64,000 nt of DNA from Pseudohalocynthiibacter aestuariivivens (lineage in GTDB: Bacteria > Pseudomonadota > Alphaproteobacteria > Rhodobacterales > Rhodobacteraceae). Of the stretch, positions 9,101 to 15,968 are shown piece by piece; position 1 is the first letter of the stretch, and each line of letters begins with the position of its first letter. The notes under the pieces are model-generated. The model was not told the DNA's origin, ran no database searches, and saw only the letters and a program-made list of their open reading frames with translations. Location of the stretch: assembly GCF_018457175.1 (NCBI RefSeq), contig NZ_JAGFNU010000002.1, forward strand, positions 62,001 through 126,000, read 5' to 3'. Position numbers and translations under genes: made by a program.

Positions 9101-9203
9101 AAAAATCAGACCGCCTCTGACAATTGAGGAAGGGGATGTCGATATGATTTTGGAAAAATTGAGTGGATGTCTGAGCGAGCTTGAGTGTTTCTCACCTTGC
9201 TGA
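6183..9203 (+). CDS. Kinase - M23 metallopeptidase-like - class III aminotransferase fusion protein
   Basis: 1006 residues from ATG 6183; a longer reading frame starts at 6099, and neither has a strong ribosome site. Three domains follow. (1) An APH/hydroxylysine-kinase-like domain (about 1-320) with the Brenner-type loop HNDINDYNI and the metal-binding GLIDLGD. (2) An M23-type domain (about 390-580) keeping all likely zinc ligands: VHIAVD (His and Asp), YGHL and PHVHFQ. (3) A class III PLP aminotransferase-like domain (about 610-1006) with the PLP lysine in VLGKPIGNGHPIG. Kinase plus class III lyase is known from hydroxylysine and phosphoethanolamine breakdown, where the alcohol is phosphorylated and then lysed to an aldehyde and ammonia. 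No signal peptide is visible. Divergent amine-oxidising genes suggest one pathway. Substrate and M23 role are unknown. Confidence 0.85.
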   Translation: MRAYWQDVLKSIYGISAELTRLNGEYDLNFFAKGDDGKNHILKVMHVGCDVQLVDMQCKALHQIKKFAPGFPAPFLVPIPDGRGYASMPDAAGVMRHIWVMTALDGVSYADFKPHSLSLIEFLGRQIGLLDKALEQFAHPYLERDFKWNLTKAGWIRPKITVLTNPGRKAMVSEVISDFEALEPELAALPKHAIHNDINDYNILVRGSLTGMHEVSGLIDLGDMVTAPRVCEIAIAGAYVVLDHEEPENALAALVAGYHSVHPISAAEIDMIYPLLRMRLAVSVVNSTLMAEQTPDDPYVTISQAPAWRFLEGQKIDAGLMRARLRCACGFPVTDAAPRIHAFLNAERGNFAPIMGEDLADAPMGSLSVAASTTPRNPFDLSPQEAALVGQEFEDQGRIWLGYYAEPRLIYTADVFRKGPWKASNRRTVHIAVDAFAPAGRSLHAPMEATVAVVENRNMHLDYGGVVILSHKTPDGDIFYTLYGHLDPEVTTTLKIGQTLKKGEAFCKLGTPAQNGGWSPHVHFQLALTTDGMGDDWPGVADPDELYLWQELCPNPAALLNIPDAKTAYQPVEMETVLEKRRVHFGGNLKLSYENPVMFLRGWRHNLFDEMGRPYLDAYNNVPHVGHAHPRIQAVAADQLKRMNSNTRYLHPAQTEFADKVLSKMPDHLSICFFVNSGSEANELALRLARAHSGGKDMITPDHGYHGNTTGAIDLSAYKFNKPGGVGQQDWVHLVEVADDYRGRFRRDDPDRAGKYAALVDDALDEIAARGGKLAGFIAETFPSVGGQIIPPKGYLAKVYSKIRAAGGVCIADEVQTGLGRLGDYYYAIEQQCAKPDIIVLGKPIGNGHPIGVVVTTAEIARSFSNGIEYFSTFGGSTLSCRTGKEVLDIVDDEGLQENARLMGGRLLDGLRSLQKKHNLIGDVRGFGLFVGVELVQDRESLAPATDAADYVLNRMREHRVLIGTEGPHDNILKIRPPLTIEEGDVDMILEKLSGCLSELECFSPC

Positions 9204-9259
9204 TGTAGTTTGTTGGTGTCTTCGTCTCCGCTCGGAGCAAGAGAAATATTTCAAATAAA

Positions 9260-9290
9260 AAAGCGCCGCAAAAAGCAGGCGCTTTATCTT
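9260..9290. terminator. Bidirectional terminator between convergent genes
   Basis: AAAGCGCC (9260-9267) pairs with GGCGCTTT (9278-9285), with an A-run before it and ATCTTTTT after it. The stem can therefore end transcription of the fusion gene (+) and of the DUF882 gene (-). Confidence 0.8.
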
Positions 9291-9316
9291 TTTGTCCTAG
9301 GAAAAGACGCGTTCGG

Positions 9317-9886
9317 TCAGCTTCCCCAATTACGGATATCCCCGCAATCCATATGAACAAAATTAGATCTTGAGTAGCGGCCAACGCCACCTGCGTTGCA
9401 AGATTTCGCTGCACTGAATATCTGGCCAACGCTGCGCGAAGATAGCCGCAAGTCAGCAGCTTTACCCTGCATGTGAAGCGAGTTACGCGCAACACCACGT
9501 GACCGCGAGCGCAACAATGCATTGGTTTGCGGCGTGCGGTAGCCGGAGAGCATCATATAAGGCTCATTCGCGTCAAGCAGACTGTGAGAGGCTGCCATGA
9601 TGTCGATGGTACGCGGGTCGATTGTTGTGGCCTGATCCTGCCGCCAGTCGCGCATGAAATAGTTGATTTCGGTCAGGGCTTCGCGAACGTATTCGCCGTC
9701 AACCCAATAGATCATGTCTATGTTTTCGCCGGTTCGGCCAGAGTACATTCTGATGCGGCGAATATCGCCACCACCTCTGAGAAACCCAGCTGCTTTTGAA
9801 TATGTTGGCGCTGCTACAAGGGCTGTTGCTGCGAACGCCCCTAAAATTCCACGTCGTGTGAACTGTGAATCCGTCTTACTAGTCAT
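9317..9886 (-). CDS. DUF882/YcbK-like peptidase-family protein with Tat signal
   Basis: 189 residues. The N-terminus TRRGILGAFAATALVA is a twin-arginine signal, so the protein is exported folded to the periplasm. The rest is a DUF882 (YcbK, M15-like) domain: LSGYRTPQTNALL (about 115-127), SLHMQGKAADLR (about 137-148) and NFVHMDCGDIR near the end. These supply the His, Asp and His expected for a zinc carboxypeptidase-like site acting on peptidoglycan. It is divergent from an L,D-transpeptidase gene; ycbK and the L,D-transpeptidase ycbB are also neighbours in enterobacteria, which supports a shared cell-wall role. The direct substrate is unproven. Confidence 0.85.
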   Translation of the reverse strand: MTSKTDSQFTRRGILGAFAATALVAAPTYSKAAGFLRGGGDIRRIRMYSGRTGENIDMIYWVDGEYVREALTEINYFMRDWRQDQATTIDPRTIDIMAASHSLLDANEPYMMLSGYRTPQTNALLRSRSRGVARNSLHMQGKAADLRLSSRSVGQIFSAAKSCNAGGVGRYSRSNFVHMDCGDIRNWGS

Positions 9887-10203
9887 TTATTTTAGCCTGT
9901 CCCACCGTGCTTTACGCCGCTTAAGTTACGGCTTCCCGTCGCGCGCTATCCCGTGCGTTATGGCATAAGTCGAATCGGTGACCAAGTGCTCTTTACCAAA
10001 GAGCGACCGAATCAAGTAAAATCGGCAAGAATTCGCTGAAACTCACTGTTTCCCACTTAATTGGAAAGAGTTGCTTTTCGTGCACACCCTGTGGAAATAC
10101 GGGGGCTTACTCGCAAAAGTGAATGGACTCTGATACCTAGTTCCCCGAAAATTCACGCTTATATGCATGTATGCATGATTTTGCGCCGACCATAGGAAAT
10201 TTT
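9887..10203. other. Divergent intergenic region between the DUF882 and L,D-transpeptidase genes
   Basis: No gene is seen in these 317 bases. They must hold two divergent promoters. A hairpin GCTCTTT-acc-AAAGAGC (9988-9994 and 9998-10004) is bounded by further pairing TCGGT/ACCGA (9975-9979 and 10006-10010) and has no U-tract. Near the plus-strand start, ATGCAT occurs twice, 8 bp apart (10163-10168 and 10171-10176). Both are candidate regulator-binding or RNA-structure sites. Confidence 0.4.
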
Positions 10204-11820
10204 ATGACATCGTTTGTACCACGCCAAGCATTTTTAAACGTGTGGAGCGCCCTGTTTGCACTGATTATTGTCAGTCTGGGGTTGACTGTACCTGCGCACG
10301 CACAGGTGACTGCTTTTAAGCAAGCAGTTGCAGAAGCTGCGTCAGGTGACATTGAAATTGCAGAGTTTTACAGAACAAGAAGTTATGATCCGATCTGGAC
10401 AGGTCGGGCAGGGCGGGATGCCCAGCTTCGTCGTGCTTTTCTATCTGCTTTGGAAAACGCCGGCGACCATGCGTTGCCTGTTCGCAGGTACGACCCCACT
10501 GAAATACGTGCGGCGCTAAGGGCTGCAAATACGCCGCGTGCGCGTGGGCAGCTTGAAGTGGATCTCAGCCGCAAGTTCCTGCAATATGCACGCGATATTC
10601 AAACAGGTATTCTTGTGCCGTCCCGCGTTGACGAAGGCATTGTTCGTGTCGTTCCGCGTGTTAACAGATTGACCCTGCTGCGAACTTTGGCAAGCAGATC
10701 GCCTAACGGTGTTTTTCGGGCTTTGACACCTAAAACGCCAGAATACAACCGATTGATGGCTGAAAAGCTCCGGTTTGAGCGTCTGCTTGGCCGGGGTGGT
10801 TGGGGTCCCGACGTAGCTGCGCGCAAACTGGAGCCGGGCGATAGTGGCAATCTGGTCGTCATATTACGCAATCGTTTGATTGCAATGGGGTACATGCGTC
10901 GCAGTGCGACCCAAACATACGACGCCGCGATCCAGCAAGCAGTTCAGCAGTTTCAGCTTGCACATGGTCTGACACCGGACGGTGTTGCGGGACAGGCTAC
11001 AATTCAGCAACTGAATGTGGGCGTTGAGAACCGCCTGCAATCCGTCATCGTCGCCATGGAGCGTGAACGGTGGCTGAACCGCGACAGAGGGGACCGTCAC
11101 GTTCTGGTAAACCTGACCGATTTCACGGCAAAGATCGTTGATAACGGTAGGGTTACATTCAGCACACGGTCCGTGGTTGGCAAAAACCAGTCAGACCGCC
11201 GCTCGCCAGAATTTTCCGATGTGATGGAGCACATGGTTATTAATCCGACTTGGAATGTGCCTCGCTCAATTGCGACAGAGGAATATCTTCCTTTGCTGCA
11301 GCGTGATCCGAATGCAGCAGGGCATATGCGTATTACAGATGTTCGTGGGCAACTTGTGGATCGCGCGAGTATTGATTTCACTCAGTTCGACACACACAAT
11401 TTTCCATTTGATATTAAACAACCGCCAAGCCGTCGGAATGCGCTTGGGTTGGTGAAATTTATGTTTCCGAACCCGCACAATATTTACTTGCACGATACAC
11501 CAGCGAAAAATCTGTTTGCGCGTGAAGTTCGTGATTTCAGCCACGGTTGCATTCGTCTGAACGACCCCTTTGATTTTGCTTATGCGCTTCTTGCGCGTCA
11601 GGTTTCAAACCCGGAAGCCTTTTTTCAAGAGCGCCTCGCGACTGGTCGCGAAACCGTTGTCCCGCTTGAGGTGCCGATACAAGTGCATCTGATTTACAGA
11701 ACCGCATTTACCCAGGCGCGGGGCAGAACTCAGTTTCGTCGTGACATTTATGGGCGGGATCGTCGAATCTGGAACGCCTTGTCACAGGCTGGGGTGGCAC
11801 TCCGCGCCGTTCGTAGTTAA
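10204..11820 (+). CDS. L,D-transpeptidase (YcbB/YkuD type) with peptidoglycan-binding domain
   Basis: 538 residues from ATG 10204, preceded by AGGA; an upstream ATG at 10171 lacks a site. The N-terminus has a membrane segment ending in VPAHAQ, a Sec signal with a likely cleavage site. A scaffold domain is followed by a peptidoglycan-binding domain (about 210-275, LEPGDSGNLVVILRNRL, then FQLAHGLTPDGVAG) and a YkuD catalytic domain. The catalytic motif is SHGCIRLNDP with Cys449, and a conserved His is in NIYLHDTP. The enzyme makes 3-3 crosslinks in peptidoglycan or attaches proteins to it in the periplasm. Divergence from the YcbK-like gene supports the cell-wall context. Confidence 0.9.
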   Translation: MTSFVPRQAFLNVWSALFALIIVSLGLTVPAHAQVTAFKQAVAEAASGDIEIAEFYRTRSYDPIWTGRAGRDAQLRRAFLSALENAGDHALPVRRYDPTEIRAALRAANTPRARGQLEVDLSRKFLQYARDIQTGILVPSRVDEGIVRVVPRVNRLTLLRTLASRSPNGVFRALTPKTPEYNRLMAEKLRFERLLGRGGWGPDVAARKLEPGDSGNLVVILRNRLIAMGYMRRSATQTYDAAIQQAVQQFQLAHGLTPDGVAGQATIQQLNVGVENRLQSVIVAMERERWLNRDRGDRHVLVNLTDFTAKIVDNGRVTFSTRSVVGKNQSDRRSPEFSDVMEHMVINPTWNVPRSIATEEYLPLLQRDPNAAGHMRITDVRGQLVDRASIDFTQFDTHNFPFDIKQPPSRRNALGLVKFMFPNPHNIYLHDTPAKNLFAREVRDFSHGCIRLNDPFDFAYALLARQVSNPEAFFQERLATGRETVVPLEVPIQVHLIYRTAFTQARGRTQFRRDIYGRDRRIWNALSQAGVALRAVRS

Positions 11821-11867
11821 ATCTTACCCCAACAGCGAATTGACCGTTCGCACCGAAGGGGAATGAG

Positions 11868-12959
11868 ATGGGTTTCACTGTAAAAGAAATTGCAGCAGCG
11901 CTGGGGGCAAAAGCCGTTGGTGATGTTGATCTCTCTGTCACACATGCGGCCGAACCTGCAGATGCCAGCCCGACAGCTCTGGCTTTAGCCATGAACCCGG
12001 ATTACGGGGACACGTTGATAAATGGTTCCGCACAGGTTGCAGTATTGTGGGACGGTGCGGACTGGCAAGCACTTGGGCTGAAGGCCGCAATTATCGTTGC
12101 TAGACCCCGTTATGCAATGTCGAGCCTGACAAAATTGATGGATCAAGGCCCAGATATTGAGCCGGGCATTCATTCGACGGCTGTCATTGATCCGACCGCT
12201 GAGATTGGTAAAAACGCGACTATCGGCGCCTTTGTTGTTATCGGGCATCTCGTGAAAATTGGCGATAACGCGCGTATCGCAAGCCACGTCTCGATAGCGA
12301 AAGGGTCGTCACTTGGCTCCGACATCCTGCTTCACGCGGGTGTCCGGATCGGGCCATTCGTTTCGATTGGTGATCGTTTTATCGCGCAAGCCAATGCAAC
12401 GATCGGAGGAGACGGTTTTTCCTTCGTAACGCCGGAAAAATCCAGCGTTGAAAAGGTGCGCGAGAATCTTGGTGATCAGGGCGACATCAACCAACAAAGC
12501 TGGACTCGGATCTATTCGCTGGGAAATGTAGAGATCGGCGATGACGTGGAGGTTGGCTCTAACTCTACATTGGATCGCGGAACAATTCGGGCCACACGTA
12601 TCGGGCGCGGCACCAAGATCGATAATCTGGTACAGGTCGGTCACAACGTCCAAATCGGCGAAGATTGTCTTTTGTGCGGTCTGGTTGGCGTTGCGGGGTC
12701 TGCCCGCATCGGCAACCGCGTAATTCTGGGTGGGCAGGTTGGTGTCAGTGACAATATTTTCGTCGGCGACGATGTTGTTGCAGGCGGCGCGACGAAAATT
12801 TTCAGCAATGCCCCTGCCGGACGTGTTCTGCTTGGATCGCCAGCCATGAAAATGGAAAGTCAGATCGAAATTCAAAAAGCACTGCGACGTTTGCCACGGC
12901 TCATGCGCCAATTTTCGGAACTTCAAAAATCTGTTTCAAAAAACGGTGAGAAGGACTAG
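11868..12959 (+). CDS. lpxD: UDP-3-O-acylglucosamine N-acyltransferase LpxD
   Basis: 363 residues, normal for LpxD. An N-terminal uridine-binding domain (about 1-100) begins MGFTVKEIAAALGAKAVG. It is followed by a left-handed beta-helix of hexapeptide repeats such as IGKNATIGAFVVIG, IGPFVSIG and NVEIGDDVEVGSNSTLDRG. The catalytic His is probably that of QVGHNVQIGEDCLLCG. LpxD adds the second 3-hydroxyacyl chain from acyl-ACP in lipid A synthesis. Here it stands apart from the lpxA/lpxI/lpxB operon at 42-45 kb and is followed 26 bp later by an ACP and a ketosynthase gene, suggesting a joint acyl-supply unit. Confidence 0.95.
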   Translation: MGFTVKEIAAALGAKAVGDVDLSVTHAAEPADASPTALALAMNPDYGDTLINGSAQVAVLWDGADWQALGLKAAIIVARPRYAMSSLTKLMDQGPDIEPGIHSTAVIDPTAEIGKNATIGAFVVIGHLVKIGDNARIASHVSIAKGSSLGSDILLHAGVRIGPFVSIGDRFIAQANATIGGDGFSFVTPEKSSVEKVRENLGDQGDINQQSWTRIYSLGNVEIGDDVEVGSNSTLDRGTIRATRIGRGTKIDNLVQVGHNVQIGEDCLLCGLVGVAGSARIGNRVILGGQVGVSDNIFVGDDVVAGGATKIFSNAPAGRVLLGSPAMKMESQIEIQKALRRLPRLMRQFSELQKSVSKNGEKD

Positions 12960-12985
12960 ACAACCCTAGTTGATTGCGAGGCCTC

Positions 12986-13249
12986 ATGTCCGATAGTGTT
13001 AAAGAAAAAATCTTTAAAATCATAGCTGAACAGGCTGTTCTGGACGTGTCTGATGTTGGTCTAGACTCAACGCTTGAAGATCTCGGAATAGACAGCCTGG
13101 GTCTGGTTGAAAGCATATTTGCGATTGAAGAGGCTTTTGACATTCAAGTCCCTTTTAACGCCAACAATCCGACGGAAAGCGAATTTGATATTTCGTCTGT
13201 GGCCTCGATTGTAAAAGCAGTCGAAGGTCTGGTTTCAGAGCAGGCCTGA
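12986..13249 (+). CDS. Acyl carrier protein (specialised, next to lpxD)
   Basis: 87 residues from ATG 12986, preceded by a GCGAGG ribosome site; a TTG four codons earlier is less likely. The phosphopantetheine site is LGIDSLGLVES, with the modified Ser at about residue 39. The flanking sequence, IFAIEEAFDIQVPF, then FDISSVASIV, differs from housekeeping AcpP and recalls the AcpXL type used for unusual lipid A acyl chains in rhizobia. Its stop overlaps the start of the ketosynthase (TGATG), so the two are translated together. I infer a dedicated carrier for a lipid A or other special acyl chain; the actual product is unknown. Confidence 0.85.
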   Translation: MSDSVKEKIFKIIAEQAVLDVSDVGLDSTLEDLGIDSLGLVESIFAIEEAFDIQVPFNANNPTESEFDISSVASIVKAVEGLVSEQA

Positions 13250-14457
13250 TGCACCGAGTTGTCATAACCGGGCAGGGCACAATCAATGCACTTGGAACGA
13301 ATGTTGAGGATACCTTGCAGTCCATGCGCGAAGGGAAATGCGGGATCGGCCCGCTCGAGTTTCGCGATGTTGAACGTTTGTCGATCCGCATTGGCGGGCA
13401 GGTCCACGATTACGCACCAGAAAGCCACTTCAACCGCCAGAAAATAGCACTGTACGACAGATTTACTCAGTTTACTTTGCTGGCCGCGAATGAGGCGATC
13501 ACGCAATCGGGGCTTAGTTTTGATGGCGAACTTGCCCAGTCGTCCGGTGTTGTTCTTGGAACAGCTGGCGGCGGTGTAAATACCTGGGATGATAACTACC
13601 GTGCCGTGTACGAAGAGGGTAAGAACAGGGTTCATCCCTTTGTCGTCCCAAAGCTGATGAACAACGCAGCTGCCAGCCATGTTTCAATCGAGCATAATCT
13701 TAAAGGGCCAAGCTTTACGGTTGCCACGGCCTGTGCCTCGTCAAACCACGCCATGGGGCAGGCCTTTCTGTTTATTCGTTCCGGAATGTGCAAAGTCATG
13801 GTCACCGGTGGTTCAGAGTCGATGCTGTGTTTTGGCGGGGTGAAAGCCTGGGAAGGGTTAAGGGTTATGTCGCGCGATGCCTGCCGCCCTTTCAGTGCCA
13901 ACCGCAATGGCATGGTGCAGGGCGAAGGTGCGGCGGTTTTCGTGTTCGAGGAATATGAACACGCGAAAGCCAGAGGGGCCGAAATTTTAGCAGAAGTGGT
14001 TGGCTTTGCCATGTCATCGGACGCTGCAGATATTGTTATGCCCTCCAAACAAGGTGCTGCCCGTGCAATCGCTGGCGCAATAAAGGACGCAGGGCTTAAC
14101 CCCGAAGATGTTGCTTATATCAACGCCCATGGCACGGGAACCGCAGCAAATGACAAGACCGAATGCGCGGCTGTTGCAGATGTCTTTGGGCACCACGCCG
14201 ACAAACTGATGATTTCATCCACAAAATCCATGCACGGTCATTTGATTGGCGGAACTGGAGCGGTCGAACTTTTGGCATGCATTATGGCATTGCGAGAAGG
14301 CGTCGTAGCACCAACCATTGGCTACGAGGAACCTGACCCGGAATGCGCGCTTGATGTCGTACCAAATGAGGCGCGTGAGGCAGTTGTAGATGTGGCCATC
14401 TCCAATGCATTTGCTTTCGGCGGGCTAAATGCTGTGATCGCACTGCGAAAATCTTAA
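13249..14457 (+). CDS. Beta-ketoacyl-ACP synthase II-like protein (FabF family)
   Basis: 402 residues with a full thiolase-fold KAS domain. The nucleophile is Cys162 in ATACASSNHAMG. The two histidines are His294 in NAHGTGTAANDKTE and His331 in MHGHLIGGTGA. It condenses malonyl-ACP with an acyl primer in fatty-acid elongation. The linkage to a specialised ACP, with a 1-bp start/stop overlap, and to lpxD suggests a private elongation step rather than bulk fatty-acid synthesis; fabF/fabB for the main pathway would be elsewhere. No other elongation enzymes (dehydratase, reductases) are adjacent, so it must borrow them or work differently. Confidence 0.9.
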   Translation: MHRVVITGQGTINALGTNVEDTLQSMREGKCGIGPLEFRDVERLSIRIGGQVHDYAPESHFNRQKIALYDRFTQFTLLAANEAITQSGLSFDGELAQSSGVVLGTAGGGVNTWDDNYRAVYEEGKNRVHPFVVPKLMNNAAASHVSIEHNLKGPSFTVATACASSNHAMGQAFLFIRSGMCKVMVTGGSESMLCFGGVKAWEGLRVMSRDACRPFSANRNGMVQGEGAAVFVFEEYEHAKARGAEILAEVVGFAMSSDAADIVMPSKQGAARAIAGAIKDAGLNPEDVAYINAHGTGTAANDKTECAAVADVFGHHADKLMISSTKSMHGHLIGGTGAVELLACIMALREGVVAPTIGYEEPDPECALDVVPNEAREAVVDVAISNAFAFGGLNAVIALRKS

Positions 14458-14607
14458 TAGCATTATAAGTAAAGCGTAGCATGAAATCGTACCGTTCTTT
14501 CTTAGACGATCCCAGTTGCAATAATTAATCGTAGAAAAATTGCGTTCAATCTAAACAGTTAATTGATCAAAGCTTGATAAACTAGATGCTTGGCATGAGG
14601 GAAATGA

Positions 14608-14828
14608 AATGAGCGAAAATTCTGAAATGAACAAACCTAACGCACTTTAAAAGGACAATCGTAGAGAGGGATTTCGTTGTTCTTCATAGTCATCAGCTTT
14701 AGCCCGGCAGCGACGACAATGCCGATATCGATATTTTCCGATTTGAAGACGTGGGAAAAATTGTTGAACACTGGGATGTGCTTCAGGCCATTTCAGGCGA
14801 GTCCAAGAATGACATTGGTCTATTCTGA
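14608..14828 (+). pseudogene. Remnant of a SnoaL-like (COG4922-type, NTF2-fold) protein gene
   Basis: An ATG at 14608 begins MSENSEMNKPNAL, like the start of SnoaL-like proteins, and stops at 14649. In another frame 14640-14826 reads THFKRTIVERDFVVLHSHQL, a TAG stop (14700), then PGSDDNADIDIFRFED, GKIVEHWDVLQ and a final GLF before TGA. This is the C-terminal half of the family, where a Trp is normally found at the TAG position (TGG to TAG). About 65 central residues are missing. I therefore read an internal deletion with frameshift plus a nonsense mutation. No role is expected. The call rests on remembered family motifs. Confidence 0.7.
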
Positions 14829-14885
14829 AACACCCCACGCCCGGTTCGCATGACCGTGCAACACGAAATGGGATAGGCGCAAAAG

Positions 14886-14914
14886 AAAAGCCGCCCCTAA
14901 AGGGGCGGCTTTTT
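14886..14914. terminator. Strong bidirectional terminator after ialB
   Basis: AAAAGCCGCCCCT (14886-14898) and AGGGGCGGCTTTT (14901-14913) form a 13-bp nearly loopless stem with A/T runs on both sides. On the minus strand it ends the ialB transcript; on the plus strand it would end anything reading through the SnoaL remnant. Confidence 0.85.
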
Positions 14915-14934
14915 AAATTTTTCTGGAATTGCTT

Positions 14935-15561
14935 TTAGTTGGCGACTGTTAAAGAGTCGTAACCTGCTGTAAACCCGGTCAAAGAAATCTGAACCGTTAC
15001 ACGCTGGTCAGGTGCGGCAACTGGCACGATGCTCATCGTGGCACTTGCGCCGCGTTTGAATGCGGCAATGTCTTCGGCAGTAAAGCCAACACGTGCATAG
15101 CACCCGTTGCTCTCACACCAGCTGAAAGAATATTTTTTAGCTGTTCCATTATCCACTTTGATCGTGATCTGTTCTGTAAGCAGCGTCAGAAGTGGTGTCA
15201 CAATTGTTGCACCCGCTGCCGCTTGCTGACCTTCTGGCAATGGATAGAGGCTGATCTCTGCAACTGGCAAATCTTCCGCGCTCACCAGCGTTTGGTTAAT
15301 CTGGCAAGGCTCTGGCCCTTCTTCCGCACGCACACAACGAACGGTCCAATCCCCAAAGGTTTCTTTTACGTAAAGCTGTCCAACCTGATTTTCTTCAGTG
15401 ACTTCTTCACCCAAATCAAGCGCCGGTACGGTTTCTGAGGTTGCTTGTTCAGTTACTTCTTCAGTGGCCGCTTCCGTTTCAGTTGTGGTTTCCTGAGCAA
15501 AGGCTGGGCTTGCAACGGCCATCAGGCCGAACAACGCAAGCGTTTTCATCAAATCAGTCAT
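14935..15561 (-). CDS. Invasion-associated locus B (IalB) family protein
   Basis: 208 residues. The N-terminus MKTLALFGLMAVASPAFAQ (from residue 5) is a Sec signal peptide, followed by a Glu/Thr-rich linker (about 24-55). The IalB domain has FGDWTVRCVRAEEGPEPCQINQTL (about 69-92), SFSWCESNGCYARVGF (about 147-162) and a conserved final beta segment. Four cysteines pair up as in the family. IalB proteins are periplasmic and common in Rhizobiales and Rhodobacterales, where most have no role in invasion; function here is unknown. The gene ends in a strong terminator. Start at residue 1 or 5 is uncertain. Confidence 0.85.
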   Translation of the reverse strand: MTDLMKTLALFGLMAVASPAFAQETTTETEAATEEVTEQATSETVPALDLGEEVTEENQVGQLYVKETFGDWTVRCVRAEEGPEPCQINQTLVSAEDLPVAEISLYPLPEGQQAAAGATIVTPLLTLLTEQITIKVDNGTAKKYSFSWCESNGCYARVGFTAEDIAAFKRGASATMSIVPVAAPDQRVTVQISLTGFTAGYDSLTVAN

Positions 15562-15680
15562 TTGGTTTCCATCATTCCAATTTCTGCAAAGCGTTTATCA
15601 TGTGAATTTGCGAGAGTCAGGCTTAATTCTAAAGGTTTGCCTTAAAGTTTGCAAAAACCCGCCACTTCGTCCGCCCGGAA

Positions 15681-15707
15681 AAAAAGGGTCGCGAAACGAC
15701 CCTTTTT
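15681..15707. terminator. Terminator-like hairpin (bidirectional)
   Basis: AAAAAGGGTCG (15681-15691), loop CGAAA, CGACCCTTTTT (15697-15707). On the minus strand the stem is followed by eight T. There is no gene in the correct orientation within 250 bp upstream of it on the minus strand. Confidence 0.7.
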
Positions 15708-15816
15708 CCAAAGACTTCTCCCCGTCGGACTGGCCGACTTATTATTGGCCAAACCGTATGTTCTTTGCTGTTTTCGGTCAACAGTAAAAATTCAAACTAC
15801 ACCATGTTGCCTGAAC

Positions 15817-15932
15817 TGAAAAAAAGGGTCGCACACGATGGTGCGACCAGTCATTCGGGATGAAGGAATATCCGTGCTAAATGCAGCACTTGTCGGACAG
15901 TGGATAGACTGGCAGTAAAAGGTTAACATTGT
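15817..15932 (-). ncRNA. Candidate small RNA ending at a minus-strand terminator
   Basis: A TACAAT -10-like box (15939-15944, minus strand) lies about 110 bp upstream of a good terminator (stem 15827-15848) with no open reading frame between. The -35 region is poor. This is an inference from a promoter-like box plus an orphan terminator and is not matched to any known RNA family. Confidence 0.2.
15820..15848 (-). terminator. Orphan minus-strand terminator
   Basis: GGTCGCAC (15827-15834), loop of 6, GTGCGACC (15841-15848). On the minus strand the stem is followed by CTTTTTTT; on the plus strand no T-run follows, so it works only leftward. Confidence 0.65.
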
Positions 15933-15968
15933 GTTTCTATTGTATGTGCTTTTTAAAAACGGGGAATC

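Larger units (their letters stand above)
15562..15968. other. Intergenic region with two minus-strand terminator hairpins
   Basis: No convincing protein gene is seen in these 407 bases; a 61-codon plus-strand frame has no family features or ribosome site. The region holds two terminator hairpins read on the minus strand, 130 bp apart, that share the 3' half GCGACCC plus a T-run. Neither lies behind a recognisable gene, so short non-coding transcripts from the minus strand are plausible. Confidence 0.4.

Noticed and set aside
14481-14528. 15-codon frame beginning ATGAAATCG after the ketosynthase gene
   Set aside because: No ribosome site and no support; probably chance.
15602-15787. 61-codon plus-strand frame in the intergenic region before the HerA-like gene
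   Set aside because: No ribosome site, no family similarity that I recognise, and it runs across a terminator hairpin.
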